Positions 34,523-43,586 of a DNA stretch of 64,000 nt are shown piece by piece. The stretch spans positions 6,191,107-6,255,106 of the forward strand of contig OX638329.1 in assembly GCA_951812755.1 (NCBI GenBank). The letters run 5' to 3'. This DNA comes from an uncultured Latescibacterota bacterium (lineage in GTDB: Bacteria > Latescibacterota > UBA2968). Under the pieces are notes generated by a model. That model saw only the letters and a list, made by a program, of their open reading frames with translations, was not told the origin of the DNA and searched no databases. The translations under genes and the position numbers were made by a program. The number at the start of each line of letters is the position of its first letter. The first letter of the stretch is position 1.

Positions 34523-35293
34523 ATGGTTTTGCCCAGTATGCGATTGGATGATAAGGTGGTGCTGGTGACGGGTGCGGGTTCGGGCATTGGGCGGGCGATT
34601 GCACTATCTGTGGCTGAGGTGGGTGCCGATGTGGCGGTGTGTGAGGTGCCGCAGAAGATCGGTATGTTGGATGAGGTGTGCGAGGCGATTGAAGATTTGG
34701 AGCAACGGGCATTGCCGTTGGGATTGCAATTGCCGGGTCAGGAGAGTATTGATGCGGCGGTGAGCCGGGTAGTCGATACTTATGGCCGGGTTGATATTCT
34801 GGTGAATAATGCGGGTGTGAATATTCCCAGGGACGCGCTCGAGGTGACAGAGGCGGATTGGGATAGGGTGTTGGATGTGAATTTGAAGGGGTTGTTTTTT
34901 ATGTCGCAGCGCGTGGCGCGGTCGATGATTGAGACGGGTGGTGGCAAAATTGTCAATATTGCGTCGCAAAATGGGGTGGTGGGTTATTACAAACGCGCGG
35001 CTTATTGTTCGAGTAAGGCCGGTGTGGTGAATCTTACGCGGGTGTTGGCTGTGGAGTGGGCACCCTATCAGATTACGGTGAATGCCGTGGGGCCGACGTT
35101 TATTTTGACGCCTTTGACACAATCGACGTTTGACAATGAGGCGTTGCGCGAGGATTTGCTTTCTCGCATTCCTCTGGGGCGCATAGGACAGCCCGAAGAT
35201 GTGGTGGGGGCTGTGGTATTTTTGGCCAGTCCGGCTGCGGATCTTATTACGGGACATACGCTGCTGGTGGATGGCGGCTGGACAGCACTTTGA
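34523..35293 (+). CDS. Short-chain dehydrogenase/reductase (SDR)
   Basis: 256 residues. Cofactor motif VTGAGSGIGRAIA, NNAG (LVNNAGVNIP), IVNIASQNG with the catalytic Ser, and the YCSSK active-site YxxxK are all present, followed by the WAPYQITVNAVGPTFI segment. It is a classical NAD(P)(H)-dependent SDR acting on a hydroxyl or keto group of an unknown substrate. GGAGAGG supports this ATG. It ends before hairpin repeats and a CoA-transferase pair, possibly in the same pathway. Confidence 0.92.
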   Translation: MVLPSMRLDDKVVLVTGAGSGIGRAIALSVAEVGADVAVCEVPQKIGMLDEVCEAIEDLEQRALPLGLQLPGQESIDAAVSRVVDTYGRVDILVNNAGVNIPRDALEVTEADWDRVLDVNLKGLFFMSQRVARSMIETGGGKIVNIASQNGVVGYYKRAAYCSSKAGVVNLTRVLAVEWAPYQITVNAVGPTFILTPLTQSTFDNEALREDLLSRIPLGRIGQPEDVVGAVVFLASPAADLITGHTLLVDGGWTAL

Positions 35294-35318
35294 AGTGAGA
35301 AGTGTGAAGTATGAAACG

Positions 35319-35391
35319 GTAGGGGCGAAAAAATTTTCGCCCGTTGTTGGGATCCGCAGATGTGTAGGGGCGAGGCATGCCTCGCCCGTCA
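35319..35391. repeat. Two GTAGGGGCGA hairpins (family R4)
   Basis: The first is GGGCGAAAA/TTTTCGCCC, the second GGGCGAGGCA/TGCCTCGCCC. Both begin GTAGGGGCGA and lie between the SDR and CoA-transferase genes. Similar hairpins occur at 55455-55550, and a GTAGGGACAGG variant at 61414. Confidence 0.75.
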
Positions 35392-35419
35392 TTGCTGTGA
35401 AGTGTGATGGCAAATTACT

Positions 35420-36412
35420 ATGACGAGTTCTAAAAATACAGGTCGCGGGCCGCTGTTTACAGATCCCGATCCAGATGTTGCACGGGCGTTTTTTCGAGAG
35501 AAGAAGGGCGCGTTGACAGATAAGCTGATGTCTGTGTCTGATGCTGTTGCCCGGTTTGTGCATGACGGCGATTATTTGGCTTCTGGTGGGTTTGGTGGGA
35601 ACAGGATTGCGACGGCGCTTTTGCACGAGGTTGTGCGGCAGGAGCGAACAAATCTGGGGTTTGCCGGGCATACGACGACGCACGATTTTCAGATTTTGGC
35701 GGCGGGTACGCGCACGGGGAAGCAGATTTTTTCACGGTTGGATGCGGCATATATTTTGGGGTTGGAAGCGCGCGGGTTGTCGGCGCAGGCGCGGCGGTTG
35801 ATGGAGAGCGGAGAGGTTGAGGTGTGTGAGTGGACAAATTACGCGCTGGCATGTCGGTTTCGGGCCGCGGCGACGGGTGTGCCTTTTGTGCCTGTTCGCA
35901 GTATGCTGGGGACCGATACGTTTAGAGAGAGTGCGGCTAAGGAGATCGAATGTCCTTTTACGGGCAAGTCGCTGACGGTTGTGCCGGCTCTGTATCCCGA
36001 TGTGGCGCTTATACATGTGCACGAAAGCGATTTGTTCGGCAATTGTCGCATTCGGGGTATTACGGTGGCTGATTGGGATTTGGCGCGTGCATCCAAACAT
36101 GTGATTGTGAGTGCCGAGCGCATTGTGAGTACAGATGAGATTCGCAGCGATCCAAATGCGACTGCGATTCCGGCTTTTTGTGTTGATGCGGTGTGCCATG
36201 TGCCTTATGGATCGTATCCCGGCAATATGGCTGGGGAGTATTTTTCAGATGAGGTGCATCTCAAAGCGTGGTTGGACGCAGAGCGAGATGTGGAGGTATA
36301 TCGCGTGTTTCTGGATAAATATTTGTATGGTGTCGATTGTTTTGAGAGTTATCTGGAGATTTGCGGTGGCGAAGAGCGGCTGGCGGAGTTGCGGCGGTTG
36401 GAGAATAACTGA
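35420..36412 (+). CDS. CoA-transferase alpha subunit
   Basis: 330 residues of the GctA/IpdA type. The N-terminus DKLMSVSDAVARFVHDGDYLASGGFGGNRIATALLHEVVRQ and the ALIHVHESDLFGNCRIRGI segment are typical of subunit A of class I CoA transferases or the related IpdAB hydrolases. A beta subunit follows 11 bases later. The complex should move CoA between carboxylic acids or open a ring-derived CoA ester; which one is not decidable here. The coupling and spacing indicate one operon. Confidence 0.85.
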   Translation: MTSSKNTGRGPLFTDPDPDVARAFFREKKGALTDKLMSVSDAVARFVHDGDYLASGGFGGNRIATALLHEVVRQERTNLGFAGHTTTHDFQILAAGTRTGKQIFSRLDAAYILGLEARGLSAQARRLMESGEVEVCEWTNYALACRFRAAATGVPFVPVRSMLGTDTFRESAAKEIECPFTGKSLTVVPALYPDVALIHVHESDLFGNCRIRGITVADWDLARASKHVIVSAERIVSTDEIRSDPNATAIPAFCVDAVCHVPYGSYPGNMAGEYFSDEVHLKAWLDAERDVEVYRVFLDKYLYGVDCFESYLEICGGEERLAELRRLENN

Positions 36413-36423
36413 AGGTGGATGCT

Positions 36424-37185
36424 ATGTACAATGCAATGGAACTGATGATTTGTGTGGCGTCCCGGTTGTTGGAGGATGGGGCGACCGTTGGGGTGGGTAC
36501 AGGGGCACCGTGTGCTGCGGCGATGCTGGCGCAAAAGACGCATGCGCCGGGGCTTTTGGTGGCTTTTGAGGCGGGTGGATTGGCGCCAATGTTGCCCGCG
36601 ATGCCTATTTCTGTGGGGGATTCGCGCACGACACATCGGGCGCTTATGGCGACGAGTATGTGCGATATTATGGAATCGTGCCAGCGGGGTGTGATGGATT
36701 ACGCGTTTTTGGGTGGTGCTCAGATCGATGCGTATGGGAATTTAAATTCTACGGTTATTGGCGATTACAAAAAACCGCGCGTGCGTTTTCCGGGTAGCGG
36801 GGGAGCCAATGATTTTGCGAGTTTTTGCTGGCGCACGCTGGTTATTACACAGCACGATCGCCGCCGTTTTGTGGAAGAGGTAGATTTTTTGACGACGCCC
36901 GGTTTTCTGACCGGGCCGGGGGCGCGCGAGGCTGCGGGGTTGCCCATAGGTGGGGGACCTTATCGCGTGATTACGGATCTGGGTGTGATGAGTTTTAATG
37001 AGCATACCTGTCGCATGCAGGTCGAGAGTTTGCATCCCGGCGTGACGTTTGATGAGGTGCAGAGAAATACCGGGTTTGAATTGGGGCAGGTGGCTGATGT
37101 CGAAGAGACTGTGCCGCCCTCAGAAGAGGAGTTGCACATTTTGCGCGATGAGGTCGATCCCGATGGGTTGATTATTGGAAGATGA
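36424..37185 (+). CDS. CoA-transferase beta subunit
   Basis: 253 residues of the GctB/IpdB type. GATVGVGTGAPCAAAMLA is the N-terminal loop and LLVAFEAGGLAP holds the Glu at the place of the catalytic residue of class I CoA transferases. LGGAQIDAYGNLNSTVIGDYKKPRVRFPGSGGANDFAS is the conserved subunit signature. A GTG nine bases upstream is an alternative start. Together with the alpha subunit it forms a complete heteromer. The nearby SDR suggests a carboxylic-acid degradation step. Confidence 0.87.
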   Translation: MYNAMELMICVASRLLEDGATVGVGTGAPCAAAMLAQKTHAPGLLVAFEAGGLAPMLPAMPISVGDSRTTHRALMATSMCDIMESCQRGVMDYAFLGGAQIDAYGNLNSTVIGDYKKPRVRFPGSGGANDFASFCWRTLVITQHDRRRFVEEVDFLTTPGFLTGPGAREAAGLPIGGGPYRVITDLGVMSFNEHTCRMQVESLHPGVTFDEVQRNTGFELGQVADVEETVPPSEEELHILRDEVDPDGLIIGR

Positions 37186-37200
37186 TGACATCGACAAAGC

Positions 37201-37233
37201 CGTCATCGCGGCATGCTTTAAGCCGCGATCCAG
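37201..37233. repeat. R1 REP-like palindrome
   Basis: CGTCATCGCGGCATG...AAGCCGCGATCCAG between the CoA-transferase operon and the convergent GH95 gene. Confidence 0.85.
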
Positions 37234-37251
37234 TGAGCTTGAATAATTGGG

Positions 37252-39534
37252 CTATGCCCCGAGCGCGATATGGTAGCTTTTTCCTTTTTCGGTTTGAAAC
37301 GCAATTTCCCCCCGGCTTTCTGCGATGACCGTCCGGTCGTCATTGACTGCGCGCATAGATCCCTTGTATCGCATGCGGATGGGATTGCCCAATAGGGATG
37401 TTATGTGCGCGGATTTTTTCCCGTTTTTCCACTGTAAATCTACGATAAATCCACCCCTTGCCCGCAGTCCTTCTGCGTTGCCTTCTGTCCAGGCGTCTGG
37501 CAGTGCGGGGAATAGTTCAATAGCATTGTGATGGCTTTGCAATACCATTTCCACAATGCCTGCAGCTCCACCCATGTTGCCGTCCATCTGAAATGGGGGA
37601 TGGTTGTCGAACAGGTTGGGCAGTGTCGAGCGTATGAGCAGTTGCCGCACATCTTCCCAGGCGCGGTCCGCATCTTTCAGGCGCGCCCACACGTTGATGA
37701 GCCATGCCCTGCTCCAGCCCGTGTGTCCGCCGCCATGCGCGAGGCGGTGTTCAATGCTTTTGCGCGTGGCAGATAGAAAGTCGGGCTGATCGACGAGTTG
37801 GAAACCGGGATACACGCCGTAGATGTGTGAAATATGCCGGTGTCCCGGATCTGGCTCTTCAAATTCTTCTGTCCATTCCATCAGGCGTCCATCAGTACCG
37901 ATTTGCGGTTCCGCAAGACGGGATAATGCGCTTTTTATGTCGTCGATAATGGGGTCGTCGAGAGATAGGATCTCGGCGCAACGCAGACAATTTGTGAATG
38001 TTTCCCAGATGATCTGCTGGTCCATGCTCGGTCCCATGACGAGGTTGCATACGTCCTGCGTGTCCGGTGCGAGGAAGCGGTTCTCCGGTGAAGAGGAGGG
38101 ACCGGATACGAGTTTGCCGGTTTTTGGATCTTCTGTCAACCAGTCGAGGAAGAACAGGGCGGCATCCCGCACAACCGGCCAGGCCTGGTCTCGCAGGAAT
38201 GTTTCTGATCCGTTGAAATCCCAATGTTCCATAAAGTGCCTGCTGTTCCATCCACAACCCATCGGCCACATTCCGTGTTGTACTCTTCCCACTGGATCGG
38301 TGAATCGCCACGCATCTGTTGTGTGATGCCCCACGGTTCCGCGACAGCCATAGACTTCTGTTGCTGTTTGACGTGCTGTTTTGCGCAGGGCGTTTGAAAA
38401 CTCCAAATACGGTTCATGGCATTCGGGCAAGCCGACGAGTTCACAGAGCCAGTAGATCATCTGGATATTGATGTTGATGTGGTAGTCGCTGTTCCAGGGG
38501 GCTTCGTATTCCTGGTTCCAGATGCCCTGTAGATTGGCGCATAAACTGCCCGGGCGCGAGCAACAGATTGTGAGGTACCGTCCAAAATTAAAGTAGAGTG
38601 CGACAAGCGCGGGGTCCGATGTGTGTTCGAATTCCGCGAGGCGGCGGTCTGTGGGGATGTGGTCATTTTTGTCTTCTCCGAGGGAGAAGGTGCATCGGTT
38701 AAAGTATGTGCTGTGATCCCGAACGTGTTCGCGCTTCACGCGGGGATATGGACGCGCAGTATCGATTGTGGATATTACAGAGGCTTTCAGGTCGTGTGTC
38801 AGGGGCGTGTAGGGGTCGTCAAAGTTGTAGTCGGTGTCGGCGCAGACGACGATTGTGACTGCGTCTGCATTTTCGACTGTGAGGGCGTCGTGGGCACACT
38901 GGACGCGCCCGTTTTCGGCAATTGCCTTGATGCCTGCAGAAAATTTTACGCCGGGATGGGTTTCTCCGTGTCCCGCGCGGCCGGTTATGAGTAGTGTGTT
39001 TTCAGATATACCCGACCACTGTGCGTTCTCTTCCCGATGAAAAGATATCCGACACGATATCGCGCCTGCTTTGTCCGATGCGATGCGACAGATTATTGCC
39101 CGGTCGATTGCGGTGGCAAATACTTCTCGATGATATGCGACGCCATTTGCGACCCATCGCGTTGTGGCGATTGCAGCGTTTAGTGAGAGTTCGCGGCGGT
39201 AATCGGTGTATTGTTCGACGCCATTTTGCTCGATGAGCAAGTCGCCCAATGTCTGATAGCTGCGCGGTACAATGCGTTCTCCCATGACGCCTTCTTGCAT
39301 GAGGTCCTGCGCTTCGGTGTATTGGCCTTCAAAGAGCAGTTGACGCGCGCGTGCGACGACCTGTTGCGCGCCCGGTGGTGATTTGGGTACGGGAGGTCCC
39401 GCCCAGATCGAGTCTTCGTTCATCTGTATGCGTTCGTTACTCACCCCACCAAATACCATGGCGCCGAGTTTTCCACCCCCCACGGGTAAGGCGTGATTCC
39501 AATCTTCCGCTGGTTCGTCATACCAGAGTTTCAT
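37252..39534 (-). CDS. Glycoside hydrolase family 95 (alpha-L-fucosidase/galactosidase-type)
   Basis: 760 residues. The start [44 protein letters not shown] is the hallmark of GH95. The (alpha/alpha)6 toroid contains [17 protein letters not shown] (the Asn pair) and [21 protein letters not shown]-terminal beta domain ([17 protein letters not shown]) closes it. No signal peptide is visible, so it may act on imported oligosaccharides. GGAGGAAT precedes the start. GH95 enzymes invert alpha-1,2-L-fucosidic or L-galactosidic bonds; the exact sugar here is unknown. Confidence 0.92.
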   Translation of the reverse strand: MKLWYDEPAEDWNHALPVGGGKLGAMVFGGVSNERIQMNEDSIWAGPPVPKSPPGAQQVVARARQLLFEGQYTEAQDLMQEGVMGERIVPRSYQTLGDLLIEQNGVEQYTDYRRELSLNAAIATTRWVANGVAYHREVFATAIDRAIICRIASDKAGAISCRISFHREENAQWSGISENTLLITGRAGHGETHPGVKFSAGIKAIAENGRVQCAHDALTVENADAVTIVVCADTDYNFDDPYTPLTHDLKASVISTIDTARPYPRVKREHVRDHSTYFNRCTFSLGEDKNDHIPTDRRLAEFEHTSDPALVALYFNFGRYLTICCSRPGSLCANLQGIWNQEYEAPWNSDYHININIQMIYWLCELVGLPECHEPYLEFSNALRKTARQTATEVYGCRGTVGHHTTDAWRFTDPVGRVQHGMWPMGCGWNSRHFMEHWDFNGSETFLRDQAWPVVRDAALFFLDWLTEDPKTGKLVSGPSSSPENRFLAPDTQDVCNLVMGPSMDQQIIWETFTNCLRCAEILSLDDPIIDDIKSALSRLAEPQIGTDGRLMEWTEEFEEPDPGHRHISHIYGVYPGFQLVDQPDFLSATRKSIEHRLAHGGGHTGWSRAWLINVWARLKDADRAWEDVRQLLIRSTLPNLFDNHPPFQMDGNMGGAAGIVEMVLQSHHNAIELFPALPDAWTEGNAEGLRARGGFIVDLQWKNGKKSAHITSLLGNPIRMRYKGSMRAVNDDRTVIAESRGEIAFQTEKGKSYHIALGA

Positions 39535-39597
39535 TATATTCCTCCGTTGTTTATCTCCTTGTTGTTACAAAATCGCCACAATGAATATAATATATAC

Positions 39598-39777
39598 ATC
39601 ATGTGTGACTTTAGAATAATGGTCAAGAAAACAATCAATCCGTGGTCAGCAGTCAGCGAAACAAGGATTTTAGAGCCGTCATTGCGGCAAGGTGTTAGCC
39701 GCAATCCAGTGGTTTTGACTTTCTTATATCTGTTTATCGGTATTACTATGTGGCGGTTTTGAAGTCACACATCACGT
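39598..39777. mobile_element. MITE-B, copy 2
   Basis: A 180-bp single-block relative of the element at 5479, in the opposite orientation. It runs from ATCATGTGTGACTTT to GAAGTCACACATCACGT. AATATATAC stands on both sides, at 39589-39597 and 39778-39786. An R1 palindrome lies inside (39677-39709). It sits between the divergently oriented GH95 and abiEi genes; a further 100 AT-rich bases reach abiEi. Confidence 0.85.
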
Positions 39778-39883
39778 AATATATACATTATAGTTGAAAA
39801 ACTGCGAGAATTTGGCTATTATATATCATGAGGACAAAAATTCACATAAAATGCGATTTTTTGCAGTTTAACTATACCATTTC

Positions 39884-40690
39884 ATGAACTTAGAGACCAC
39901 CATACCTGAGGGACGCCGCAGGTTGTCTGCCGTTATTCGGGCAGCAGGCGATATTATTCATATCGCCGATGCTGAACATGCACTTTGCGTTAGCCGTTCT
40001 GATGCAGCCAAGCTACTCTCCCGTTGGAGGGGACAGGGCTGGCTGCGGCGTGTCGGTCCGGGCGCGTACGCACCTGTTGGTCTTGATTCCCTTACCAGCG
40101 AACTGGTTCTTGACGATCCCTGGGTGCTGGTGCCTGCGCTTTTTAAGCCGGCCTATATCGGTGGCCGGACTGCCGCCGAACACTGGGATTTGACGGAGCA
40201 GATATTCCGCGATATTGTTGTGATGACAGCGCGGGCTGTGCGTGCGAAAAGCCAGCAACGCCATGGCGCACACTTCACCCTGAAGCATGTTCGGCAGGGT
40301 ATGATCTTCGGCACGAGGACTGTCTGGCGCGGAAGAAGCCAGATTTCCGTATCGGATGTTCACCGCACTATCATTGACATGCTCGACGATCCGGACCTTG
40401 GAGCAGGCATCCAGCATGTTGCCGATTGTCTTGCAGTCTATTTCGAGCGCAAGGATAGGGATGATGATAAGCTGATTGCCTATGCAGACCGGGTCGGTAA
40501 CGGTGCCGTGTTCAAGCGCCTGGGCTTTCTGGCAGAACGCGGACCCGACACTGCTACCCTCGTTGAGGCGTGCCGTGCGCGTTTGACCCAGGGTAACGCC
40601 AAACTTGATCCGAGGCTTTCATGCCGTCGCCTCATATCCCGATGGCGCCTCCTTGTGCCTGAAAGCTGGGCGAAGGTGGCGTCCGCATGA
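39884..40690 (+). CDS. abiEi: AbiEi-type antitoxin, orphaned
   Basis: 268 residues. An N-terminal winged-helix (SRSDAAKLLSRWRGQGWLRRVGPGAYAPVGLD) leads into the AbiEi antitoxin core (KPAYIGGRTAAEHWDLTEQIF...VSDVHRTIIDMLDDPDLGAGIQH). Such proteins repress their own promoter and neutralise the nucleotidyltransferase toxin AbiEii, normally encoded immediately downstream with an ATGA overlap. Here that overlap exists, but the downstream frame stops after four codons, so the toxin gene is missing. The gene itself looks full length. Confidence 0.88.
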   Translation: MNLETTIPEGRRRLSAVIRAAGDIIHIADAEHALCVSRSDAAKLLSRWRGQGWLRRVGPGAYAPVGLDSLTSELVLDDPWVLVPALFKPAYIGGRTAAEHWDLTEQIFRDIVVMTARAVRAKSQQRHGAHFTLKHVRQGMIFGTRTVWRGRSQISVSDVHRTIIDMLDDPDLGAGIQHVADCLAVYFERKDRDDDKLIAYADRVGNGAVFKRLGFLAERGPDTATLVEACRARLTQGNAKLDPRLSCRRLISRWRLLVPESWAKVASA

Positions 40691-40704
40691 TTGACCGAGT
40701 TTAA
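40687..40704 (+). pseudogene. Remnant of abiEii (start only)
   Basis: ATG overlaps the abiEi stop (ATGA) and reads M-I-D-R-V-stop. AbiEii toxins commonly begin MIDR followed by a long conserved protein, so this is the surviving 5' tip of a deleted toxin gene. A chance match of four residues cannot be excluded, but the ATGA coupling is the classical one. Confidence 0.6.
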
Positions 40705-40723
40705 AAAACAAAAAGGATAGATT

Positions 40724-41398
40724 ATGCAGGAAAAGCTATTAAATCGTTTAGAGCAGGTGGAAAACTTAGGTAGAGCAACTCTTGCGACGCAAAGCAGTAA
40801 TGGATTTGGAGGAAGGTATGTTGATTCAGGAAAAGCTAATGGCTTTAAGGCAGCCTCACTGTCTTTTATTGAAAAAGTCTATGGGAAAGATCATTCTTAC
40901 TATGAGACTTTTAATAACTTTGTTAGTGGCTATTATCCTTCAGACATAGAGTCTGGTCTTGAGATACTAAGTTCAATTAGGCAAGAAATTCAAGGCGACT
41001 GGTTGTTTACTGTCAAAGGTTTGGTTACCGCGGAACTATTCGCAGACTTTTTAGAAATGGCTGATCATTTATTACAGCAGGGATATAAAGATCCTGCTGC
41101 TGTAATCATTGGAAGTGTTTTAGAAGAGCATTTGCGTCAACTTTGCAATGCAAACTCAATATCTATTGAGATTGAGAATAATCAGGGTATTCTAATCCCC
41201 AAAAAAGCAGATCGACTTAATTCAGATTTGGCAAAAGAAAATGTTTATTCTAAATTAGACCAGAAAGCCGCAACCATGTGGTTAGACTTGCGTAACAAAG
41301 CAGCGCATGGCAAATACGACGAATATACATCTGAGCAAGTTACTAATATGTATTCTGGGATAACGGAGTTCATGGCAAGAATGAGTATCAGTGTGTAG
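40724..41398 (+). CDS. HEPN-like protein
   Basis: 224 residues, mostly helical. The C-terminal domain (about 120-224) contains DPAAVIIGSVLEEHLRQLC and, 70 residues later, WLDLRNKAAHGKYDEYTSEQV; RNKAAH is an R-x4-H HEPN motif. The N-terminal 110 residues match nothing I know. AAAAGGATAGATT precedes the ATG. Many such DUF4145-like HEPN proteins sit in defence islands as sensors or RNases. It stands where the abiEii toxin would have been. Confidence 0.65.
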   Translation: MQEKLLNRLEQVENLGRATLATQSSNGFGGRYVDSGKANGFKAASLSFIEKVYGKDHSYYETFNNFVSGYYPSDIESGLEILSSIRQEIQGDWLFTVKGLVTAELFADFLEMADHLLQQGYKDPAAVIIGSVLEEHLRQLCNANSISIEIENNQGILIPKKADRLNSDLAKENVYSKLDQKAATMWLDLRNKAAHGKYDEYTSEQVTNMYSGITEFMARMSISV

Positions 41399-41446
41399 GC
41401 TTTTAAAAAACTGGTCAGTTGAAAAATGAGATTATAGGAGGAAACA

Positions 41447-41698
41447 ATGCAAACATGGAGTGTTACTGAATTTAAGGCTCAGGCACTGGGAATTTTGGAA
41501 CAGGTTGTTCAAACAGGCGAACCTGTGATCGTGACAAAACGAGGAAAGGCTATTGTGAAGTTGATACCATTACCCTATGGGGCAGATGTTCCAGAAGGTG
41601 CTACGGTTCAAGAGCCTGGCAAGTTGAAAGGAACAGTAATTGAGGAGGTTGATATTGTTTCCCCCTTGGGAGCGGATATCTGGGATGCTGCACGATGA
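41447..41698 (+). CDS. Phd/YefM-type antitoxin
   Basis: 83 residues. The N-terminus WSVTEFKAQALGILEQVVQTGEPVIVTKRGKAIVKLIPL is the standard Phd/YefM DNA-binding fold. The C-terminal tail should wrap the toxin. GGAGGAAAC precedes the ATG. The stop overlaps the toxin ATG (ATGA). It would repress the operon with its partner VapC. Confidence 0.92.
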   Translation: MQTWSVTEFKAQALGILEQVVQTGEPVIVTKRGKAIVKLIPLPYGADVPEGATVQEPGKLKGTVIEEVDIVSPLGADIWDAAR

Positions 41699-42093
41699 TA
41701 TATTTAATGGATACCCATGTATGGGTCTGGTGGCATACGGCACCAGAGAAACTATCATCCAAAGTTCGCGATACGATCATTAATTTGGACGCAACTGATC
41801 AGCTCTTAATGTCTGTAATTTCAGTGTGGGAAGTTGCAAAATTGGTCGAGAAAAACAGACTCAGATTGGGTATAGAGATTGATCAATGGGTTGCACAGGC
41901 GTTGACTATGTCACATTTTCAATTGCTTCCTCTGTCTCCTGAAATAGCTATCGAGAGTACACGGCTTCCACAGCCTTTTCATCAAGATCCATCAGATCAA
42001 ATGATTGTCGCATCAGCACGCTTGTTTGATGCGACTGTTTTAACTGTGGATCAACTGATTTTAAGTTATCCCCATGTACGTGCGTTATGGTAA
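41695..42093 (+). CDS. PIN-domain toxin (VapC)
   Basis: 132 residues. YLMDTHVWVWW carries the first Asp, SVISVWEVAKLVEK the Glu, DPSDQMIVASARLFDATVLTVDQ the remaining Asp residues. This is the complete VapC active site for RNA cleavage. The final codons (VRALW) lie in a 53-bp repeat that is duplicated at 43961, marking a rearrangement boundary. Full length, so probably functional with the upstream antitoxin. Confidence 0.92.
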   Translation: MIYLMDTHVWVWWHTAPEKLSSKVRDTIINLDATDQLLMSVISVWEVAKLVEKNRLRLGIEIDQWVAQALTMSHFQLLPLSPEIAIESTRLPQPFHQDPSDQMIVASARLFDATVLTVDQLILSYPHVRALW

Positions 42094-42129
42094 ATTGACA
42101 GACCTGTAAACGTTGAGTATCGGCACCTG
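42077..42129. repeat. 53-bp direct repeat, copy 1 (vapC/larC junction)
   Basis: It contains the last codons of vapC and, inverted, an eroded copy of the larC 3' end (reads QVPILNVY on the minus strand). 48 of 53 bases match the copy at 43961-44013. The following 80 bases to the DUF433 gene show nothing else. Confidence 0.88.
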
Positions 42130-42208
42130 CGAAGCCGGTTGCAGGACCGCTGACTGCGCCTGTTGGGGTTGAATAGTATTTTTAGAAGCAAATTGGAATC
42201 TAAGCGAT

Positions 42209-42448
42209 ATGGAAAATAGAAATTATAGAGGCAGGATTTCGGTTAATCCCCAAATTCATTTTGGTAAGCCTTGTGTTGCAGGAACGCGGATGCCCGTGGT
42301 TGATGTTCTCGAGTTGGTGCGTGAGGGAATCTCGTTTAAGATGATTCTCTCTGATTATTTTCCAGACCTTCAAGAAGATGATATTCGCGCTTGCATCCAT
42401 TATGCGATTGATGTGGTGAAGGTCGAAGATATTCATATTTCAGAGTGA
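42209..42448 (+). CDS. DUF433-family antitoxin-like protein
   Basis: 79 residues with the DUF433 pattern: ISVNPQIHFGKPCVAGTRMPVVDVLELVREGIS...DYFPDLQEDDIRACIHYA. It is a winged-helix-like antitoxin usually paired with a DUF5615 PIN-like toxin. No such toxin follows here; the next gene is a zinc-ribbon membrane protein. It may be an orphan or a regulator. Confidence 0.85.
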   Translation: MENRNYRGRISVNPQIHFGKPCVAGTRMPVVDVLELVREGISFKMILSDYFPDLQEDDIRACIHYAIDVVKVEDIHISE

Positions 42449-42463
42449 AGTTATAGAATAACA

Positions 42464-43054
42464 ATGGAACTATTATTGTCTTTTATTTTTCTGCTGATTA
42501 TTGTGGTGGGGCCCATCTATCTGATCTTCTATATTCGCCAGAAAAATCGACGGTGCCGATACTGTTTGGTTGGGACAAAGAAGGTGCAGGGTCTGCCAGA
42601 ACAGGAGGAGCTTAATCGCCTCATAGAAAATGAAGAGATGCCGGGGACATCAGCCCATTATGAGTTGTGTCCAAAGTGCAAAAGGCTATATGATTGGAGA
42701 TGGTTTGACGATGAACGCGTACACAGGCGGGACGGAGATATGCACGATAGACAGTGCGTTTGTGGGGTTGATTTGAAACCCCTGTGGGGTATAAAACCGG
42801 AGATTTCTAAAGAGGCATTGCGTGCGATTCCCCTGGAAACGCTCAATGCATTATATGAAAAATATGGAAAATCGAGGTTGATCGAGAAACTCTACGATCC
42901 GCTTGATGATGACAATATTCTTTTTTTGTGTTCACAATGCAGGCGAATTTATATGTGGCAGGTTATAGATGGCTATCAAGTGCTACAGTGCATTTCACAG
43001 AATCATTCAAAATACGATCCAGATCCGTTTGTGAATCGCTACAGTAAAATTTAG
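42464..43054 (+). CDS. Membrane-anchored zinc-ribbon protein
   Basis: 196 residues. A single N-terminal transmembrane helix (LLLSFIFLLIIVVGPIYLIFYI) is followed by four Cys-pair motifs: CRYC (about 32-35), CPKC (about 69-72), CVC (about 98-100) and CSQC (about 145-148), likely two zinc sites. A helical linker (KEALRAIPLETLNALYEKYGK) lies between. I do not recognise the family. It sits within the duplicated TA cassette, 15 bases after the DUF433 gene. Confidence 0.55.
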   Translation: MELLLSFIFLLIIVVGPIYLIFYIRQKNRRCRYCLVGTKKVQGLPEQEELNRLIENEEMPGTSAHYELCPKCKRLYDWRWFDDERVHRRDGDMHDRQCVCGVDLKPLWGIKPEISKEALRAIPLETLNALYEKYGKSRLIEKLYDPLDDDNILFLCSQCRRIYMWQVIDGYQVLQCISQNHSKYDPDPFVNRYSKI

Positions 43055-43086
43055 CGGAGGCCCAGGGACAAAAAAGGAGACATGCT

Positions 43087-43362
43087 ATGGCCGAAACAAA
43101 AAAGAATCCAATCTGGCAAGATCGCATCGTCACTGACCCGTTGATTCTGGCCGGAAAACCAACAATAAAAGGCACTCGGATTTCAGTGGAACTGATCATG
43201 GAATTGCTGGACGGAGGGCGCAGCGAAGCCGATATCATTCGCAGATATTCGCATATTACATTGAAAGATATCCAGGCCTGTCGGGAGTATGCCGCCACTG
43301 GTGCAAAGCTGTCCAATGTAACCTGGGAGGATATTGACGCGATTATGGATGGCAAACGATAG
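43087..43362 (+). CDS. DUF433-family antitoxin
   Basis: 91 residues: DRIVTDPLILAGKPTIKGTRISVELIMELLDGGRSEADIIRRYSHITLKDIQACREYA is a clear DUF433. AAAAAGGAGACATGCT supplies the ribosome site. The stop abuts the ATG of the DUF5615-type gene, the normal antitoxin-toxin order of this family. Confidence 0.9.
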   Translation: MAETKKNPIWQDRIVTDPLILAGKPTIKGTRISVELIMELLDGGRSEADIIRRYSHITLKDIQACREYAATGAKLSNVTWEDIDAIMDGKR

Positions 43363-43581
43363 ATGAGAATACTGGCTGATGAAAACATACTGGATCAGGT
43401 TGTCATCCAGCTACGTGCTGCAGGCCATGATGTGCGATGGGCGATGGAAACTGACCGGGGTGAAGCAGACCCCAACCTGCTGGAATTGGCAACGCGGGAA
43501 AGACGTGCGCTGATAACTTACGATAAGGACTTTGGAGACCTTGTGCATCGTGACGGTATGTCCGCGCCTCACGGCACCTAA
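43363..43581 (+). CDS. DUF5615 PIN-like toxin, truncated
   Basis: 72 residues. MRILADENI, DVRWAMETDRGEADPNLLELATRERRALITYDKDFGDLV covers the N-terminal two thirds of a DUF5615/Mut7-C-like PIN domain, including the DEN and YDKDFGDL acidic motifs. Family members usually have about 110 residues; here a stop occurs after SAPHGT and the final strands are lost. The ATG of a nucleotidyltransferase fragment begins five bases later. Probably inactive. Confidence 0.75.
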   Translation: MRILADENILDQVVIQLRAAGHDVRWAMETDRGEADPNLLELATRERRALITYDKDFGDLVHRDGMSAPHGT

Positions 43582-43586
43582 AAAAG

